A stretch of 64,000 nucleotides of DNA, taken from NCBI GenBank assembly GCA_963642705.1, contig CAVIHU010000001.1, positions 186,001 through 250,000 of the forward strand, read 5' to 3'. The translations under genes were made by a program, and so were the position numbers. Source of the stretch: UBA11524 sp963642705. GTDB taxonomy: Bacteria; Bacillota; Clostridia; Christensenellales; Aristaeellaceae. The stretch's first letter is position 1, and each line of letters begins with the position of its first letter. The notes below the pieces were generated by a model. The model was not told the DNA's origin, ran no database searches, and saw only the letters and a list, made by a program, of their open reading frames with translations. Shown here one piece after another: positions 36,526-45,401 of the stretch.

Positions 36526-36807
36526 ATGCGTCTGGATAAGTATTTGAAGGTTTCACGGATTATCAAGCGCCGCACTGTCGCCAACGAGGCCTGTTCCGGC
36601 GGGCGTGTTACGCTCAATGGCAAAGTGTCCAAGCCTGGTGCAGAGGTCAAACCTGGCGATATCATGACCATTCGTTTTGGCGACCATGTGGGCAAGTATG
36701 AGGTTGTATCTGTGCCGGATACGGTACGCAAGGATGGTGCTTCGGAGCTGTATCGCATTCTGGAAGAAGACGCAGCCATGGCCAACGAACGCGGAGCGGA
36801 GGATTAA
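36526..36807 (+). CDS. rqcP: S4-domain RNA-binding protein RqcP (YabO)
   Basis: This 93-residue protein is an S4 RNA-binding domain (RLDKYLKVSRIIKRRT...SGGRVTLNGK) with a short basic/acidic tail. RqcP acts in bacterial ribosome quality control, holding the P-site tRNA while RqcH adds alanine tails. The start at 36526 follows GGAGG by six bases. In B. subtilis yabP, yabQ and divIC come next; here ispDF follows after three bases. Confidence 0.92.
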   Translation: MRLDKYLKVSRIIKRRTVANEACSGGRVTLNGKVSKPGAEVKPGDIMTIRFGDHVGKYEVVSVPDTVRKDGASELYRILEEDAAMANERGAED

Positions 36808-36810
36808 GCA

Positions 36811-37965
36811 ATGTGGGGCGCGATTCTTCTTGCCGGCGGAAGCGGTCAGCGAATGGGGGCAGGCTGCAACAAGGTGCTGCTGCCCATTGACGGAAAGAGC
36901 ATGATTGTACGGTCGGTGTCAGCTTTCATCCCCCATGCGGATGCAGTGGTGGTGGTTGCACGTGCTGATGACATCGGGCAAATACGCGAGGAAATGGCTA
37001 CGAATGGCTTGAATGTCATTCTGGTGAAAGGCGGAAAAACGAGGCAGGATTCTGTCTGGAACGGACTCGAGGCATTGCCGGTTTGCTGTGATTTCGTCAT
37101 GGTGCATGATGGCGCACGCTGCCTTGTTACGGACGATATTATCCAGCGCTGCAAAGCCTCTGTCGAAACATACGGCACAGGTGTCGCTGCGACAGGTGTG
37201 ACGGACACCATCAAGGCAGTCGATTCAGACAACGTCGTGAAATCGACGCCGAATCGTGCCTTGCTGCGCAGCGTCCAGACGCCGCAGGGCTTTCGGACAG
37301 CGGTACTACGGGAGGCACACCTTCGCGCACAGGCAGAGACCTACATCGGGACGGATGATGCATCGCTTGTCGAACGCATGGGGATTCCCGTACATCTGAC
37401 TGATGGCAGTCGTAGCAACATCAAGTTGACCGCACCGGAGGACATAACAATCGCAGAAGCTTTACTGAATGCCAAAAGCCCTGCCGCACGGCTTCGTGTC
37501 GGACAGGGCTATGATGTGCATTGTCTGGTGGAGGGACGTTCGCTTATACTGTGTGGCGTGAATGTTCCGCATACGCTTGGACTTCTTGGCCATTCGGATG
37601 CAGACGTTGCACTGCATGCACTGATGGATGCAATGCTCGGTGCAATGGCACTTGGCGACATAGGCAAGCATTTTCCGGACACAGACGAGCAATACCGGGG
37701 CATTTCTTCCATGCTACTGCTTGAGTATGTTGTCGGGCTGCTTGCATCGCATTGTGCGCATGTCACAAACTGCGACATCACCATCGTCGCGCAGAGGCCG
37801 AAATTGTTGCCCTATATTTCACAGATGCGGCAGAATGTTGCTGACGCGCTGCACATTTCTATTGACTGTGTCAATGTCAAGGCGACCACAACGGAGCATC
37901 TCGGCTTCGAAGGTGAAGAGAAAGGCATTAGTGCGCAGGCGGTCTGCATGGTGCAGGTCGACTGA
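36811..37965 (+). CDS. ispDF: bifunctional IspD-IspF (MEP pathway)
   Basis: This 384-residue fusion has IspD at residues 1-220 (CTP-binding AILLAGGSGQRMG, MVHDGAR and GTDDASLVE), which makes CDP-methylerythritol. IspF follows at about 227-384 (GYDVHCLVEG with metal-binding Asp and His, LLGHSDADVALHA, ATTTEHLGFEGEEKGI), which makes the cyclic diphosphate. The intermediate enzyme IspE is not in the window. Such IspDF fusions are known in other bacteria. The gene ends seven bases from the convergent trkH. Confidence 0.95.
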   Translation: MWGAILLAGGSGQRMGAGCNKVLLPIDGKSMIVRSVSAFIPHADAVVVVARADDIGQIREEMATNGLNVILVKGGKTRQDSVWNGLEALPVCCDFVMVHDGARCLVTDDIIQRCKASVETYGTGVAATGVTDTIKAVDSDNVVKSTPNRALLRSVQTPQGFRTAVLREAHLRAQAETYIGTDDASLVERMGIPVHLTDGSRSNIKLTAPEDITIAEALLNAKSPAARLRVGQGYDVHCLVEGRSLILCGVNVPHTLGLLGHSDADVALHALMDAMLGAMALGDIGKHFPDTDEQYRGISSMLLLEYVVGLLASHCAHVTNCDITIVAQRPKLLPYISQMRQNVADALHISIDCVNVKATTTEHLGFEGEEKGISAQAVCMVQVD

Positions 37966-37972
37966 TTTTCTC

Positions 37973-39421
37973 TTACTGCTTGCGCCATAGCGACGGTGAG
38001 AACAGTGCCAGCATCGGAAACAGCTCAAGTCGTCCGGCGAGCATCAGCAGGCTGAGCACAATCTTTGCGAAGGCGCCGTAGCCGGCAAAGCTTCCAGCCG
38101 GACCTGTCGCACCAAGTCCGGGGCCGACATTGCTGATGCAGGTGAGCGCGGAGGTGATATTCGTTTCGATATCATACTTACCTTCAAACGAAATCAGCAA
38201 TGCGCCCAGAAAAAGCAAAGCAACATAAACGAAGGCAAAGCACGCCGTATCTCGCAGGATGGACTCGTCTGTGCCTTTGCCTTCAAATCGGACGACCTGC
38301 ACCTTGCGAGGCTGGAAGGTGCGGCGCACAGAACGGATGCCCATTTTCCACAGCATCCCGATGCGGCAGATTTTAATGCCGCCTGCTGTTGAGCCGACGC
38401 ATCCGCCAAAGAACATCAGCACAACAAGCAGCATCTTCGTGGCAATCGGCCAGAGGTTGAAGTCGGTTGACGCATAGCCGGTTGTAGACATGATGCTTGC
38501 CACCTGAAAACTGGCATATCGCAGCGAATCGCCATAATTTCCATAATCAGGCAGCAGGATGACTGCAATGGTGACCGATGCTACTGCGAAGATGCATACA
38601 AACCATCGCGTTTCCTCACTCTTCCATGCGGCTCGCCAGTTTCCGGTTAGAATCCAGAAATACAGGGCAAAATTGATGCTGAATATGACCATAAATACGG
38701 TCGTGATGATTTCGATAGCAGCGCTGTGGAATGCACCGATGCTCTCGGCGTAGTTACTAAAGCCACCCGTACCTGCTGTACCGAGCGCGTGAATTGCCGC
38801 ATCGTATGGATTCATACCAGCAATTATTAGAACAACAAATTGGGCAACTGTCAGAATCAGGTAGATTACATAAAGAATTTTGGCAGTATCCCCCATTTTG
38901 GGGACGATTTTGCTCAGTGTGGGACCAGGACTCTCTGCTTTCACGAGATGCGAGGTGCGGCCGCTCAGACGAGGAATCAGCGCCAAGGTCAGCACCAGCA
39001 CACCCATACCGCCAATCCAGTGGGTGAAGGAGCGCCAGAACATGACGCCATGCGGCAGATTGGTGAAGCTTGTCATCACGGTTGCACCGGTTGTCGTGAA
39101 GCCGGAAACAGCTTCGAACAGGGCATCGACATAATTCGGCAGCAGACCGCTGAATACGAACGGCAGCGCACCGAAGCAGCTCAATGCAATCCACGAGAGC
39201 GATACAATCAGGAACCCTTCACGCGCACGAAGGTCGCGGTTTGCAGGGTGAATCAGAAAACGTATCGGAGCGCCGATCAGCACTAAAATCAGGATTGTCA
39301 GCGCAAGTGCGCCGGCATCGCCATCTTTATAGATCAGCGCAATTATCAGCGACGGTACCATGCATGCCGCTTCAATCAGCAGGATTGCGCCCAACAGGGA
39401 AAGAACAAGCTTTCTGTTCAT
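37973..39421 (-). CDS. trkH: TrkH family potassium uptake protein
   Basis: This 482-residue membrane protein has the four M1-P-M2 repeats of the TrkH/KtrB superfamily. Pore-loop sequences are FTTTGATVM, GTAGTGGFSNY, MSTTGYAS and ISNVGPGLGATG, each with the Gly that forms the K+ filter. It is the membrane pore regulated by TrkA, whose stop overlaps this start by ATGA. No clear terminator lies between it and the convergent ispDF. Confidence 0.94.
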   Translation of the reverse strand: MNRKLVLSLLGAILLIEAACMVPSLIIALIYKDGDAGALALTILILVLIGAPIRFLIHPANRDLRAREGFLIVSLSWIALSCFGALPFVFSGLLPNYVDALFEAVSGFTTTGATVMTSFTNLPHGVMFWRSFTHWIGGMGVLVLTLALIPRLSGRTSHLVKAESPGPTLSKIVPKMGDTAKILYVIYLILTVAQFVVLIIAGMNPYDAAIHALGTAGTGGFSNYAESIGAFHSAAIEIITTVFMVIFSINFALYFWILTGNWRAAWKSEETRWFVCIFAVASVTIAVILLPDYGNYGDSLRYASFQVASIMSTTGYASTDFNLWPIATKMLLVVLMFFGGCVGSTAGGIKICRIGMLWKMGIRSVRRTFQPRKVQVVRFEGKGTDESILRDTACFAFVYVALLFLGALLISFEGKYDIETNITSALTCISNVGPGLGATGPAGSFAGYGAFAKIVLSLLMLAGRLELFPMLALFSPSLWRKQ

Positions 39422-40782
39422 TTGCTGATAACCTCGTTTAAATCGTCAATCCCGTTTTCACATACGATAATGACCACATGATCGCCTTCCTCGATTTTAT
39501 CATCGCCGAACGGCACAATCACTTTGCCTTGCCGTGCAATCACCGCAACCAGTGCATTCTTGCGGATATTCAGGTTCTTCAACGGAATGCCGATATAGGA
39601 ATCCGATGCACGTGCGATGAATTCAAGCGCTTCGACGCGGTCGTTCAGCAGGCGGTACAGCCGCTCTACTTTTGTGCCATCGCTGTTCATCAGAGCACGA
39701 ACATAACGCAAAATCGTCGAACAGGTGATATTTTTGGGGCTGACCATGCTATCCAGCCCCATGCCGCTGATGATGTCGGCATAAGCAATCCGATTGTTCT
39801 TGACGATGACCTTTGGGACGCCCTGACGTACCGCAAACAAACCGGTCATCAGGTTTTCTTCATCGCGGTTGCTGATGGCGATGAACGCATCCATCGAGCT
39901 AAGTCCTTCCTGTGACAGTAGCTCCTGATCGGTCCCGTCACCCAGAATCACATTCACGTGCGGCAGGCTTTCGCTCAGGCTTGCCGCTTTTTGGGGGTCG
40001 ATCTCAATCATCGCAACATGCATCCCCATCGGCACAATCATCTTCGCCAGATAGTAGCTGATGCGACCGCCGCCAAGCAGCATGACGTTCTTGACACGGA
40101 GGGAATGCTTGCCAAGGAAACGGAAGTAGTTTGTGATCGTGACCATATCGCCTGCGACATGAATGCGGTCGTTCACCTGAATCACAAAGTCGCCGTTTGG
40201 GATGATGATTTCGCCGTTGCGTTCGACGATGGCATATAGCACACGCGGCAATCCAGGCAGATGCGTCGACAGCGTGCGCAGCGTACAGCCGACGATGATG
40301 TCATTTGCCTGCACGCGGAATTCCACCATCTCAATCTGCCCCTTCGCGAATGTCTCAATGTTGATGGCAAACGGGAAACGCAGCAGACGGCTGATTTCAA
40401 GCGCTGTCGCCCGTTCTGGATTAATCGCGTTGTCAATCGAGGTTTCGTGCTGGAGCATTGAAAGACTTTCGTTGTACTCAGGGTCGCGGATTCTGGCAAT
40501 GGTGTACCGTGCGCCAAGCCGCTTGGCAATCAGGCAGCATAGCATGTTTGTTTCATCGCTTGCCGTGGTCGCGACGACGAAGTCTGCCTTCTCGACGCCT
40601 GCATCAATCAGCGTTCGAGCGTTTGCTCCATTTCCTCGGATACATAGCACATCAAGCGTATCCTGGCAGCGCTCGAGTACCTCCTCGTTCTTATCAATGA
40701 CAACAACATCATGTTCCTCTCGTGTCAACTGTTCGGCAACCGCATGGCCTACCTTTCCGTTGCCAACAATAAGAATACGCAT
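39418..40782 (-). CDS. trkA: Trk system potassium transporter TrkA (cytoplasmic NAD-binding subunit)
   Basis: This 454-residue cytoplasmic ring protein has two tandem RCK units: RCK-N at 1-140 (ILIVGNGKVGHAVA, with an NAD-binding Gly pattern) plus RCK-C, then a second RCK-N from about 230 (VMLLGGGRISYYLA) plus RCK-C to the end. It gates TrkH in response to nucleotides. It begins three bases after the QueG-like gene, so all three are likely in one operon. Confidence 0.94.
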   Translation of the reverse strand: MRILIVGNGKVGHAVAEQLTREEHDVVVIDKNEEVLERCQDTLDVLCIRGNGANARTLIDAGVEKADFVVATTASDETNMLCCLIAKRLGARYTIARIRDPEYNESLSMLQHETSIDNAINPERATALEISRLLRFPFAINIETFAKGQIEMVEFRVQANDIIVGCTLRTLSTHLPGLPRVLYAIVERNGEIIIPNGDFVIQVNDRIHVAGDMVTITNYFRFLGKHSLRVKNVMLLGGGRISYYLAKMIVPMGMHVAMIEIDPQKAASLSESLPHVNVILGDGTDQELLSQEGLSSMDAFIAISNRDEENLMTGLFAVRQGVPKVIVKNNRIAYADIISGMGLDSMVSPKNITCSTILRYVRALMNSDGTKVERLYRLLNDRVEALEFIARASDSYIGIPLKNLNIRKNALVAVIARQGKVIVPFGDDKIEEGDHVVIIVCENGIDDLNEVISK

Positions 40783-40785
40783 GAT

Positions 40786-41661
40786 TCATTCCTCCGTTTT
40801 CTGATTTTCCTGCAGACTTGCAATAGCCCATGATGCATGGGTTTTCACCGCATCGGAAGGATGCGATGTCAGACAAGTTAAAGCTTCGATATAGGTACTG
40901 TCGCCACTGCATCCTGCCAGCATGCATGCCTGTGACAGCAATCTGTTCGGGATTGTCAGATTCGCGCCGATACGCGGTCGAAGTGCTTCGGCAGCTACTT
41001 TCGGCTGCTCGAGCAGCATCAAGAGCGGAACATTTGGCTGCGTTTCATCGCATGGCTGCGGATTATGCGGGCAAATGCGCTGGCACGTATCGCAGCCAAT
41101 CAGCCGATTACCCATTTTCGAACGAATTACCTCAGGCACAACGCCGCCGACCAGCATCCAGTTTCGGATACAGCGTTCGCGGTGAAAGATGCCGTTTTCC
41201 AATGCATTTGTTGGGCAGGCGATAATGCACTTTCGGCAAGTTCCGCAATGCAGCGGCTTTGCTTCCGGCAACAACGGTGTTTCTGGCATAACACGCGGCG
41301 TTATTGTGAAGATCTGGACATGAAATCTGCTGCCGCAGCCATCAAGATATGAGAGCGTGTTTGTTCCCTGTGAAAACATCGGTAGACGTGCCATGATGGG
41401 CTTGATACGGATCTCATCATGCAATGTCAGTCCCGGAAATTCGCCTGAGCGGATCAACCGTACAGCCGCCATGTATGCACGTTGGGATGCTTCGTAGTAT
41501 GGATGAATCCACGCACCCTGCACATCTGGATGTTCTTCCACCTCATAGCGCCAAATAGCCAGCAGCAGCGAGATGTCCGTATCCAGACCGCATGCTGCTC
41601 CATTCACCGCAACGACCTGTGAAAAGCCTGCCTGAAGCAGTCTTTCAATCGGATCGGACAT
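40786..41661 (-). CDS. QueG-like double [4Fe-4S] cluster protein
   Basis: This 291-residue protein resembles the second half of epoxyqueuosine reductase QueG. Cys139/142/145/149 form one ferredoxin motif (CGTCRKCIIACP) and Cys190/193/197 plus an earlier Cys the second (CDTCQRICPHN). A short HEAT-like helical tail follows. It is 80-90 residues shorter than usual QueG (about 370-385), being reduced at both ends, so reductase activity in queuosine synthesis is not certain. The start at 41661 has AAAGGAG eight bases upstream; the open frame begins ten codons earlier. It heads the trkA-trkH operon. Confidence 0.8.
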   Translation of the reverse strand: MSDPIERLLQAGFSQVVAVNGAACGLDTDISLLLAIWRYEVEEHPDVQGAWIHPYYEASQRAYMAAVRLIRSGEFPGLTLHDEIRIKPIMARLPMFSQGTNTLSYLDGCGSRFHVQIFTITPRVMPETPLLPEAKPLHCGTCRKCIIACPTNALENGIFHRERCIRNWMLVGGVVPEVIRSKMGNRLIGCDTCQRICPHNPQPCDETQPNVPLLMLLEQPKVAAEALRPRIGANLTIPNRLLSQACMLAGCSGDSTYIEALTCLTSHPSDAVKTHASWAIASLQENQKTEE

Positions 41662-41688
41662 CTTCCTCGCTCCTTTCATACTTTGCAT

Positions 41689-41717
41689 ATCTTAGCACGA
41701 TTCGCCCATTTTCGCAA
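41689..41717 (-). promoter_or_regulatory. promoter of the queG-like/trkA/trkH operon
   Basis: Minus strand: TTGCGA (41717-41712), 17-base spacer, TAAGAT (41694-41689). Each hexamer has two mismatches, so it should be of moderate strength. It starts just beyond the upp terminator. Confidence 0.6.
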
Positions 41718-41728
41718 GCGCTCCAAAT

Positions 41729-41768
41729 AAAAACACGGAAGCCATCAGGGTGAACTGATGGACCTCCG
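41729..41768 (-). terminator. rho-independent terminator after upp
   Basis: On the minus strand CGGAGG-T-CCATCAG pairs with CTGATGG-CTTCCG (41768-41755 with 41748-41736), with one bulge and a short loop, followed by TGTTTTTATTT. Confidence 0.9.
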
Positions 41769-41781
41769 CAAATATGCAGTT

Positions 41782-42411
41782 TTACTTGGTGCCGAAGAGA
41801 CGGTCACCAGCATCGCCAAGTCCAGGCACGATGTAGCCGTGATCATTGAGGTGTTCGTCAACGCCGGCAACATAAATGTCCACATCGGGATGATCCTTCT
41901 GCATGCGGGCGATGCCTTCGGGCGCAGCAATCAGGTTCACCAGACGGATGTGATTGCAGCCGCGTGCCTTGATGAAGCCAATCGCCGCAGAGGCACTGCC
42001 GCCGGTTGCTAGCATCGGGTCAAGCACGATCAGCTCGCGATCCTGCGCATCAGCAGGCAGCTTGCAATAGTACTCAACGGGCTTGAGCGTCTGCGGATCG
42101 CGGTACAAGCCGATATGTCCCACACGGCAGGCAGGAATCAGCCTCGTCACGCCCTCGACCATGCCAAGACCGGCGCGGAGAATCGGGACAATGCCAAGCT
42201 TCTTACCCGCAAGTTCATGTGCTGTCATCTTGCAGATGGGCGTCTCAATCTCGATGTCCTGTAGCGGAAGGTCGCGCGTCACCTCATAAACCATCAGCAT
42301 CGCGATTTCTTCCAGCAGTTCGCGGAATTCCTTCGGGCCGGTTTCGGTTTTGCGCATAATGGTCAGCTTATGCTGAATTAACGGATGGTCAAGAACGTGA
42401 ACTTGGCTCAT
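41782..42411 (-). CDS. upp: uracil phosphoribosyltransferase
   Basis: This 209-residue salvage enzyme joins uracil to PRPP to form UMP. The signature PRPP-binding loop is LDPMLATGGSA, with RAGLGMVEG upstream and the uracil-binding YIVPGLGDAGDRLFGT at the C-terminus. Length and order match bacterial UPRT. It is a single-gene unit with its own promoter and terminator. Confidence 0.97.
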   Translation of the reverse strand: MSQVHVLDHPLIQHKLTIMRKTETGPKEFRELLEEIAMLMVYEVTRDLPLQDIEIETPICKMTAHELAGKKLGIVPILRAGLGMVEGVTRLIPACRVGHIGLYRDPQTLKPVEYYCKLPADAQDRELIVLDPMLATGGSASAAIGFIKARGCNHIRLVNLIAAPEGIARMQKDHPDVDIYVAGVDEHLNDHGYIVPGLGDAGDRLFGTK

Positions 42412-42466
42412 TGGGGATAGCCTCCTTTATTTTTGGACAGACGAGCCATTTTGGCTTTCAGGTGAC

Positions 42467-42495
42467 ATTATAGCATTACAAAGATACTTTTACAA
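42467..42495 (-). promoter_or_regulatory. promoter of upp
   Basis: Minus strand: TTGTAA (42495-42490), 17-base spacer, TATAAT (42472-42467). The leader contains a small AGCCA/TGGCT hairpin but no known riboswitch that I can see. Confidence 0.75.
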
Positions 42496-42544
42496 GCTTT
42501 TTTCGAGTCCCTGCGAAAATTCCATTCTCCGTCCACTGCAATTG

Positions 42545-42573
42545 TGGACAATCAGAATCGTTTATGGTATGAT
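42545..42573 (+). promoter_or_regulatory. promoter of the LTD/CotH gene and operon
   Basis: TGGACA at 42545-42550, 17-base spacer, TATGAT at 42568-42573, about 40 bases before the ATG. Confidence 0.75.
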
Positions 42574-42614
42574 ATTCCTGTGTTTTTTTTCGGCGCGAAG
42601 GAGGTCTACAGATT

Positions 42615-44594
42615 ATGAAGAAAAAGCTGCTTTTTCTGCTTCTGCTTGTGATAATGCTCCCCGGTATGGCTCTCGCGGATGTGATTATTAGCGAAATATT
42701 GACGTCCAACGGCACCTACGAAGGTGGTCGTGCCTATGACTGGATTGAATTGCATAACACGGGCAAAAGCACGGTTGACCTGAGCGGCTGGTACTTGAGC
42801 GACGGCAAGAAGGATCTGACGAAATTCCAGTTTCCAAAGGGCACGAAGCTCAAGGCAGGCGCCTACCTGACCGTATACTGCACGGGTAATGAAGATATTG
42901 ATGTTGGCAAGAACAGTACTTTTTACGCGACATTTGCCTTAAGCGCATCCGGTGAATCCATCTATCTTTCCAATGCGGATGAGGAATTGCAGCAAAAGCT
43001 CAAGTATCCACAGCAGTATGGATGCGTCAGCTACGGCACCAATGATGATGGTGTGCATTACGGCTTCTTCGAAAACAATACTCGTGGAAAAAAGAATGAT
43101 GATACCATTTATGATGCACGGCTTGATTCGCCTGTGCTCGATACAGAGGGGGGCTTTTATGAGGACAGCGTTAACGTGGCGGCCCACGGTGTCGGAACGG
43201 ACGGAATCACGCTTCGCTACACAACTGACGGTTCGACCCCGACCGCAAAATCAACCGAGTTCCCATCAACTGGTTTGAGCATTACGAAGACAACCGTCAT
43301 TCGAATCCGTGCTTTCCATGATGATTACGTTTCTTCGCCGACTGTCAGTGCAACGTATTTCATCAACGATGACCCGATGACTCCGATTGTTTCGTTGATC
43401 ACGGATGAAAAATATCTGTTCAACAAAAAGACTGGTGCGCTTGTTAAGGGAACTGGCAGTACGCCGAATTACGACAAGGAACTCGAATATCCGATCAATA
43501 TTGAGTACTACACGAGCGATGGTGTCTGTGAAATCAATCAAATGGGAACATTCACATGTTCCGGTCATTCCGCACGCGTCAATGCACAGAAGTCCATTGC
43601 CGTCTATGCCCGAAAAGCCTATGGCAATGATCGATTTGATTTCAATCCGTTTCCGATACGCGATTACACCTCGTACAAGTCTCTGCTCCTGCGTGCTGCC
43701 AATTCTGATGCTTATGCGACGCGTTTGCGCGATATTGTAGCCTCCTCTCTGGCTGAAGGCGAAGGGTTACTGTATCAGGATTACGTCATCATTCAGGTGT
43801 ACATCAACGGGAAATATTGGGGACACTACAACCTGCGAGAGAAGATCAACAAGTACTTCATTGCGCAGTACGAAGGAGTGACGGACGAGGAGGATATCGA
43901 TAACATCGATATTCTTGCACGTACTGGCACTGACCGCTTCACGCAGAACGGTAAGAATGAAGATTGGCTTGAGCTGGCGGATTTCTGCAAGACAAACGAT
44001 CTGAACATTCCGGAAAATCTGCAGTATGTAACCGATCGACTCGATGTGGACAGCCTGTTTACGCATGCCGCCTATGAGATTATCCTCGGCAATGTTGACT
44101 TCACGAACGTGAGGATCTATCGCGTGCCGGGTGGCAAATGGAAATACCTGTTGTTCGATGTTGAGGCGTGCTGGCGAAATCTTGACAAAACGCCTCTGGA
44201 ATACTATATCAAGCCTGTCAGCGGCAAGATTCAAGGCTTCCGTCATGAGCCGCTGAATGCACTGCTGGCGGTTCCGGAAATGAAGGCGAAATTTTTGACG
44301 CACGTGGCGGAAATCCTCGAAAATCACTTTCAGTGGCAGGATGTCGAGGCAAAATTCGATGAAGTAACCAGTGTGCTGGAGCAGATTCTTCCGCGTCATA
44401 TTCAGCGCTGGCAAAACATGAAGCTCAGCAACTGGAAGACAAATGTCAATGCGACAAAATACTATGCGCGTGTCCGGCCGAAGAAGATTCCGGAACTGCT
44501 GCAAAAAGCAATGAAGCTTACAGACGAAGAAGTCGAAACATACTTCGGTGACGTACTGCGCTTGCTGGAAGTAACAAACGCGAAGCCTGAATAA
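42615..44594 (+). CDS. secreted protein with lamin-tail domain and CotH kinase domain
   Basis: This 659-residue protein has a signal peptide (1-21, cut near ALA-DV). A lamin-tail (LTD) domain follows at about 22-140, recognised from DWIELHNTGKSTVDLSGWYLSD. A chitobiase/hexosaminidase-like beta-sandwich (about 170-255, LRYTTDGSTPT) comes next. The CotH kinase domain spans about 300-610, including INGKYWGHYNLREKIN and the LLFDVEACW segment where CotH proteins place their catalytic Asp. CotH phosphorylates spore coat proteins in Bacillus; the target here is unknown. lgt follows 27 bases later. Confidence 0.88.
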   Translation: MKKKLLFLLLLVIMLPGMALADVIISEILTSNGTYEGGRAYDWIELHNTGKSTVDLSGWYLSDGKKDLTKFQFPKGTKLKAGAYLTVYCTGNEDIDVGKNSTFYATFALSASGESIYLSNADEELQQKLKYPQQYGCVSYGTNDDGVHYGFFENNTRGKKNDDTIYDARLDSPVLDTEGGFYEDSVNVAAHGVGTDGITLRYTTDGSTPTAKSTEFPSTGLSITKTTVIRIRAFHDDYVSSPTVSATYFINDDPMTPIVSLITDEKYLFNKKTGALVKGTGSTPNYDKELEYPINIEYYTSDGVCEINQMGTFTCSGHSARVNAQKSIAVYARKAYGNDRFDFNPFPIRDYTSYKSLLLRAANSDAYATRLRDIVASSLAEGEGLLYQDYVIIQVYINGKYWGHYNLREKINKYFIAQYEGVTDEEDIDNIDILARTGTDRFTQNGKNEDWLELADFCKTNDLNIPENLQYVTDRLDVDSLFTHAAYEIILGNVDFTNVRIYRVPGGKWKYLLFDVEACWRNLDKTPLEYYIKPVSGKIQGFRHEPLNALLAVPEMKAKFLTHVAEILENHFQWQDVEAKFDEVTSVLEQILPRHIQRWQNMKLSNWKTNVNATKYYARVRPKKIPELLQKAMKLTDEEVETYFGDVLRLLEVTNAKPE

Positions 44595-44621
44595 ACCATT
44601 TCCCCAAAGGAAGGTGTCCGC

Positions 44622-45395
44622 ATGTCTGCCATCCCCTACAGCCGCTATCTTGTCGGCAGTCTGCCGTGGTATAGCGTGCTGATTGTGCTTGCAATGCTCA
44701 TCGGTCTTTTACTCTGCACACATGAACAGAAACGCCTGCAATTGCCAAAGGATTTGTTTGTCGATTTGGCATTGTGTCTCATTCCGTCTGCAATTATCGG
44801 CGCAAGGCTATATTATGTAATTTTCTCTTGGAACCAGTTTTCGGGCGACATTCTCCGAATTTTCCGCATCTGGGAAGGCGGACTCGCTATCTACGGCGGC
44901 ATATTTGGCGGTACGATTGCACTGGTTGCTTTCTGCCGTGTGCGGAAGCTGCCCCTTCTGCACGTTGCCGACATCCTCGTTCCCGCACTCTCTCTCGGTC
45001 AGGCAATTGGACGATGGGGAAATTACTTCAACATGGAAGCTTATGGCGCGGAAATCACGAACGCTGCGTGGCAGTTCTTCCCTGCCGCTGTTCTTGTTTC
45101 CGGCACCGACGGCTATGAGTGGCACATGGCAACGTTCTTCTATGAATCCTGCGCTGATTTGCTGATTTTCATTGTCCTGTGGTTCATCATCCGCAAAAGA
45201 AAACAGTGGAATGGGCAATCACTTGCGGTCTATATGCTGATGTATGGAATTGCCCGTGCATGGATAGAGGGATTGCGAACCGATAGCCTCTATATCGGCA
45301 CCATTCGCGTCAGCCAACTGCTCAGCCTCTTGATCGCCTTTGCAGGATTGCTCACCTTGTTTATCGGATTCATTCGCCATCGACAGAAAGGATAA
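44622..45395 (+). CDS. lgt: prolipoprotein diacylglyceryl transferase
   Basis: This 257-residue membrane enzyme attaches diacylglycerol to the lipobox cysteine of lipoproteins. Seven hydrophobic segments are visible. Signatures are IWEGGLAIYGGIFGG and GRWGNYFNMEAYG (the Arg that binds phosphatidylglycerol), plus the C-terminal EGLRTDSLY. It lies six bases before the serine hydrolase gene in a five-gene plus-strand run. Confidence 0.95.
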   Translation: MSAIPYSRYLVGSLPWYSVLIVLAMLIGLLLCTHEQKRLQLPKDLFVDLALCLIPSAIIGARLYYVIFSWNQFSGDILRIFRIWEGGLAIYGGIFGGTIALVAFCRVRKLPLLHVADILVPALSLGQAIGRWGNYFNMEAYGAEITNAAWQFFPAAVLVSGTDGYEWHMATFFYESCADLLIFIVLWFIIRKRKQWNGQSLAVYMLMYGIARAWIEGLRTDSLYIGTIRVSQLLSLLIAFAGLLTLFIGFIRHRQKG

Positions 45396-45401
45396 ATATC
45401 C

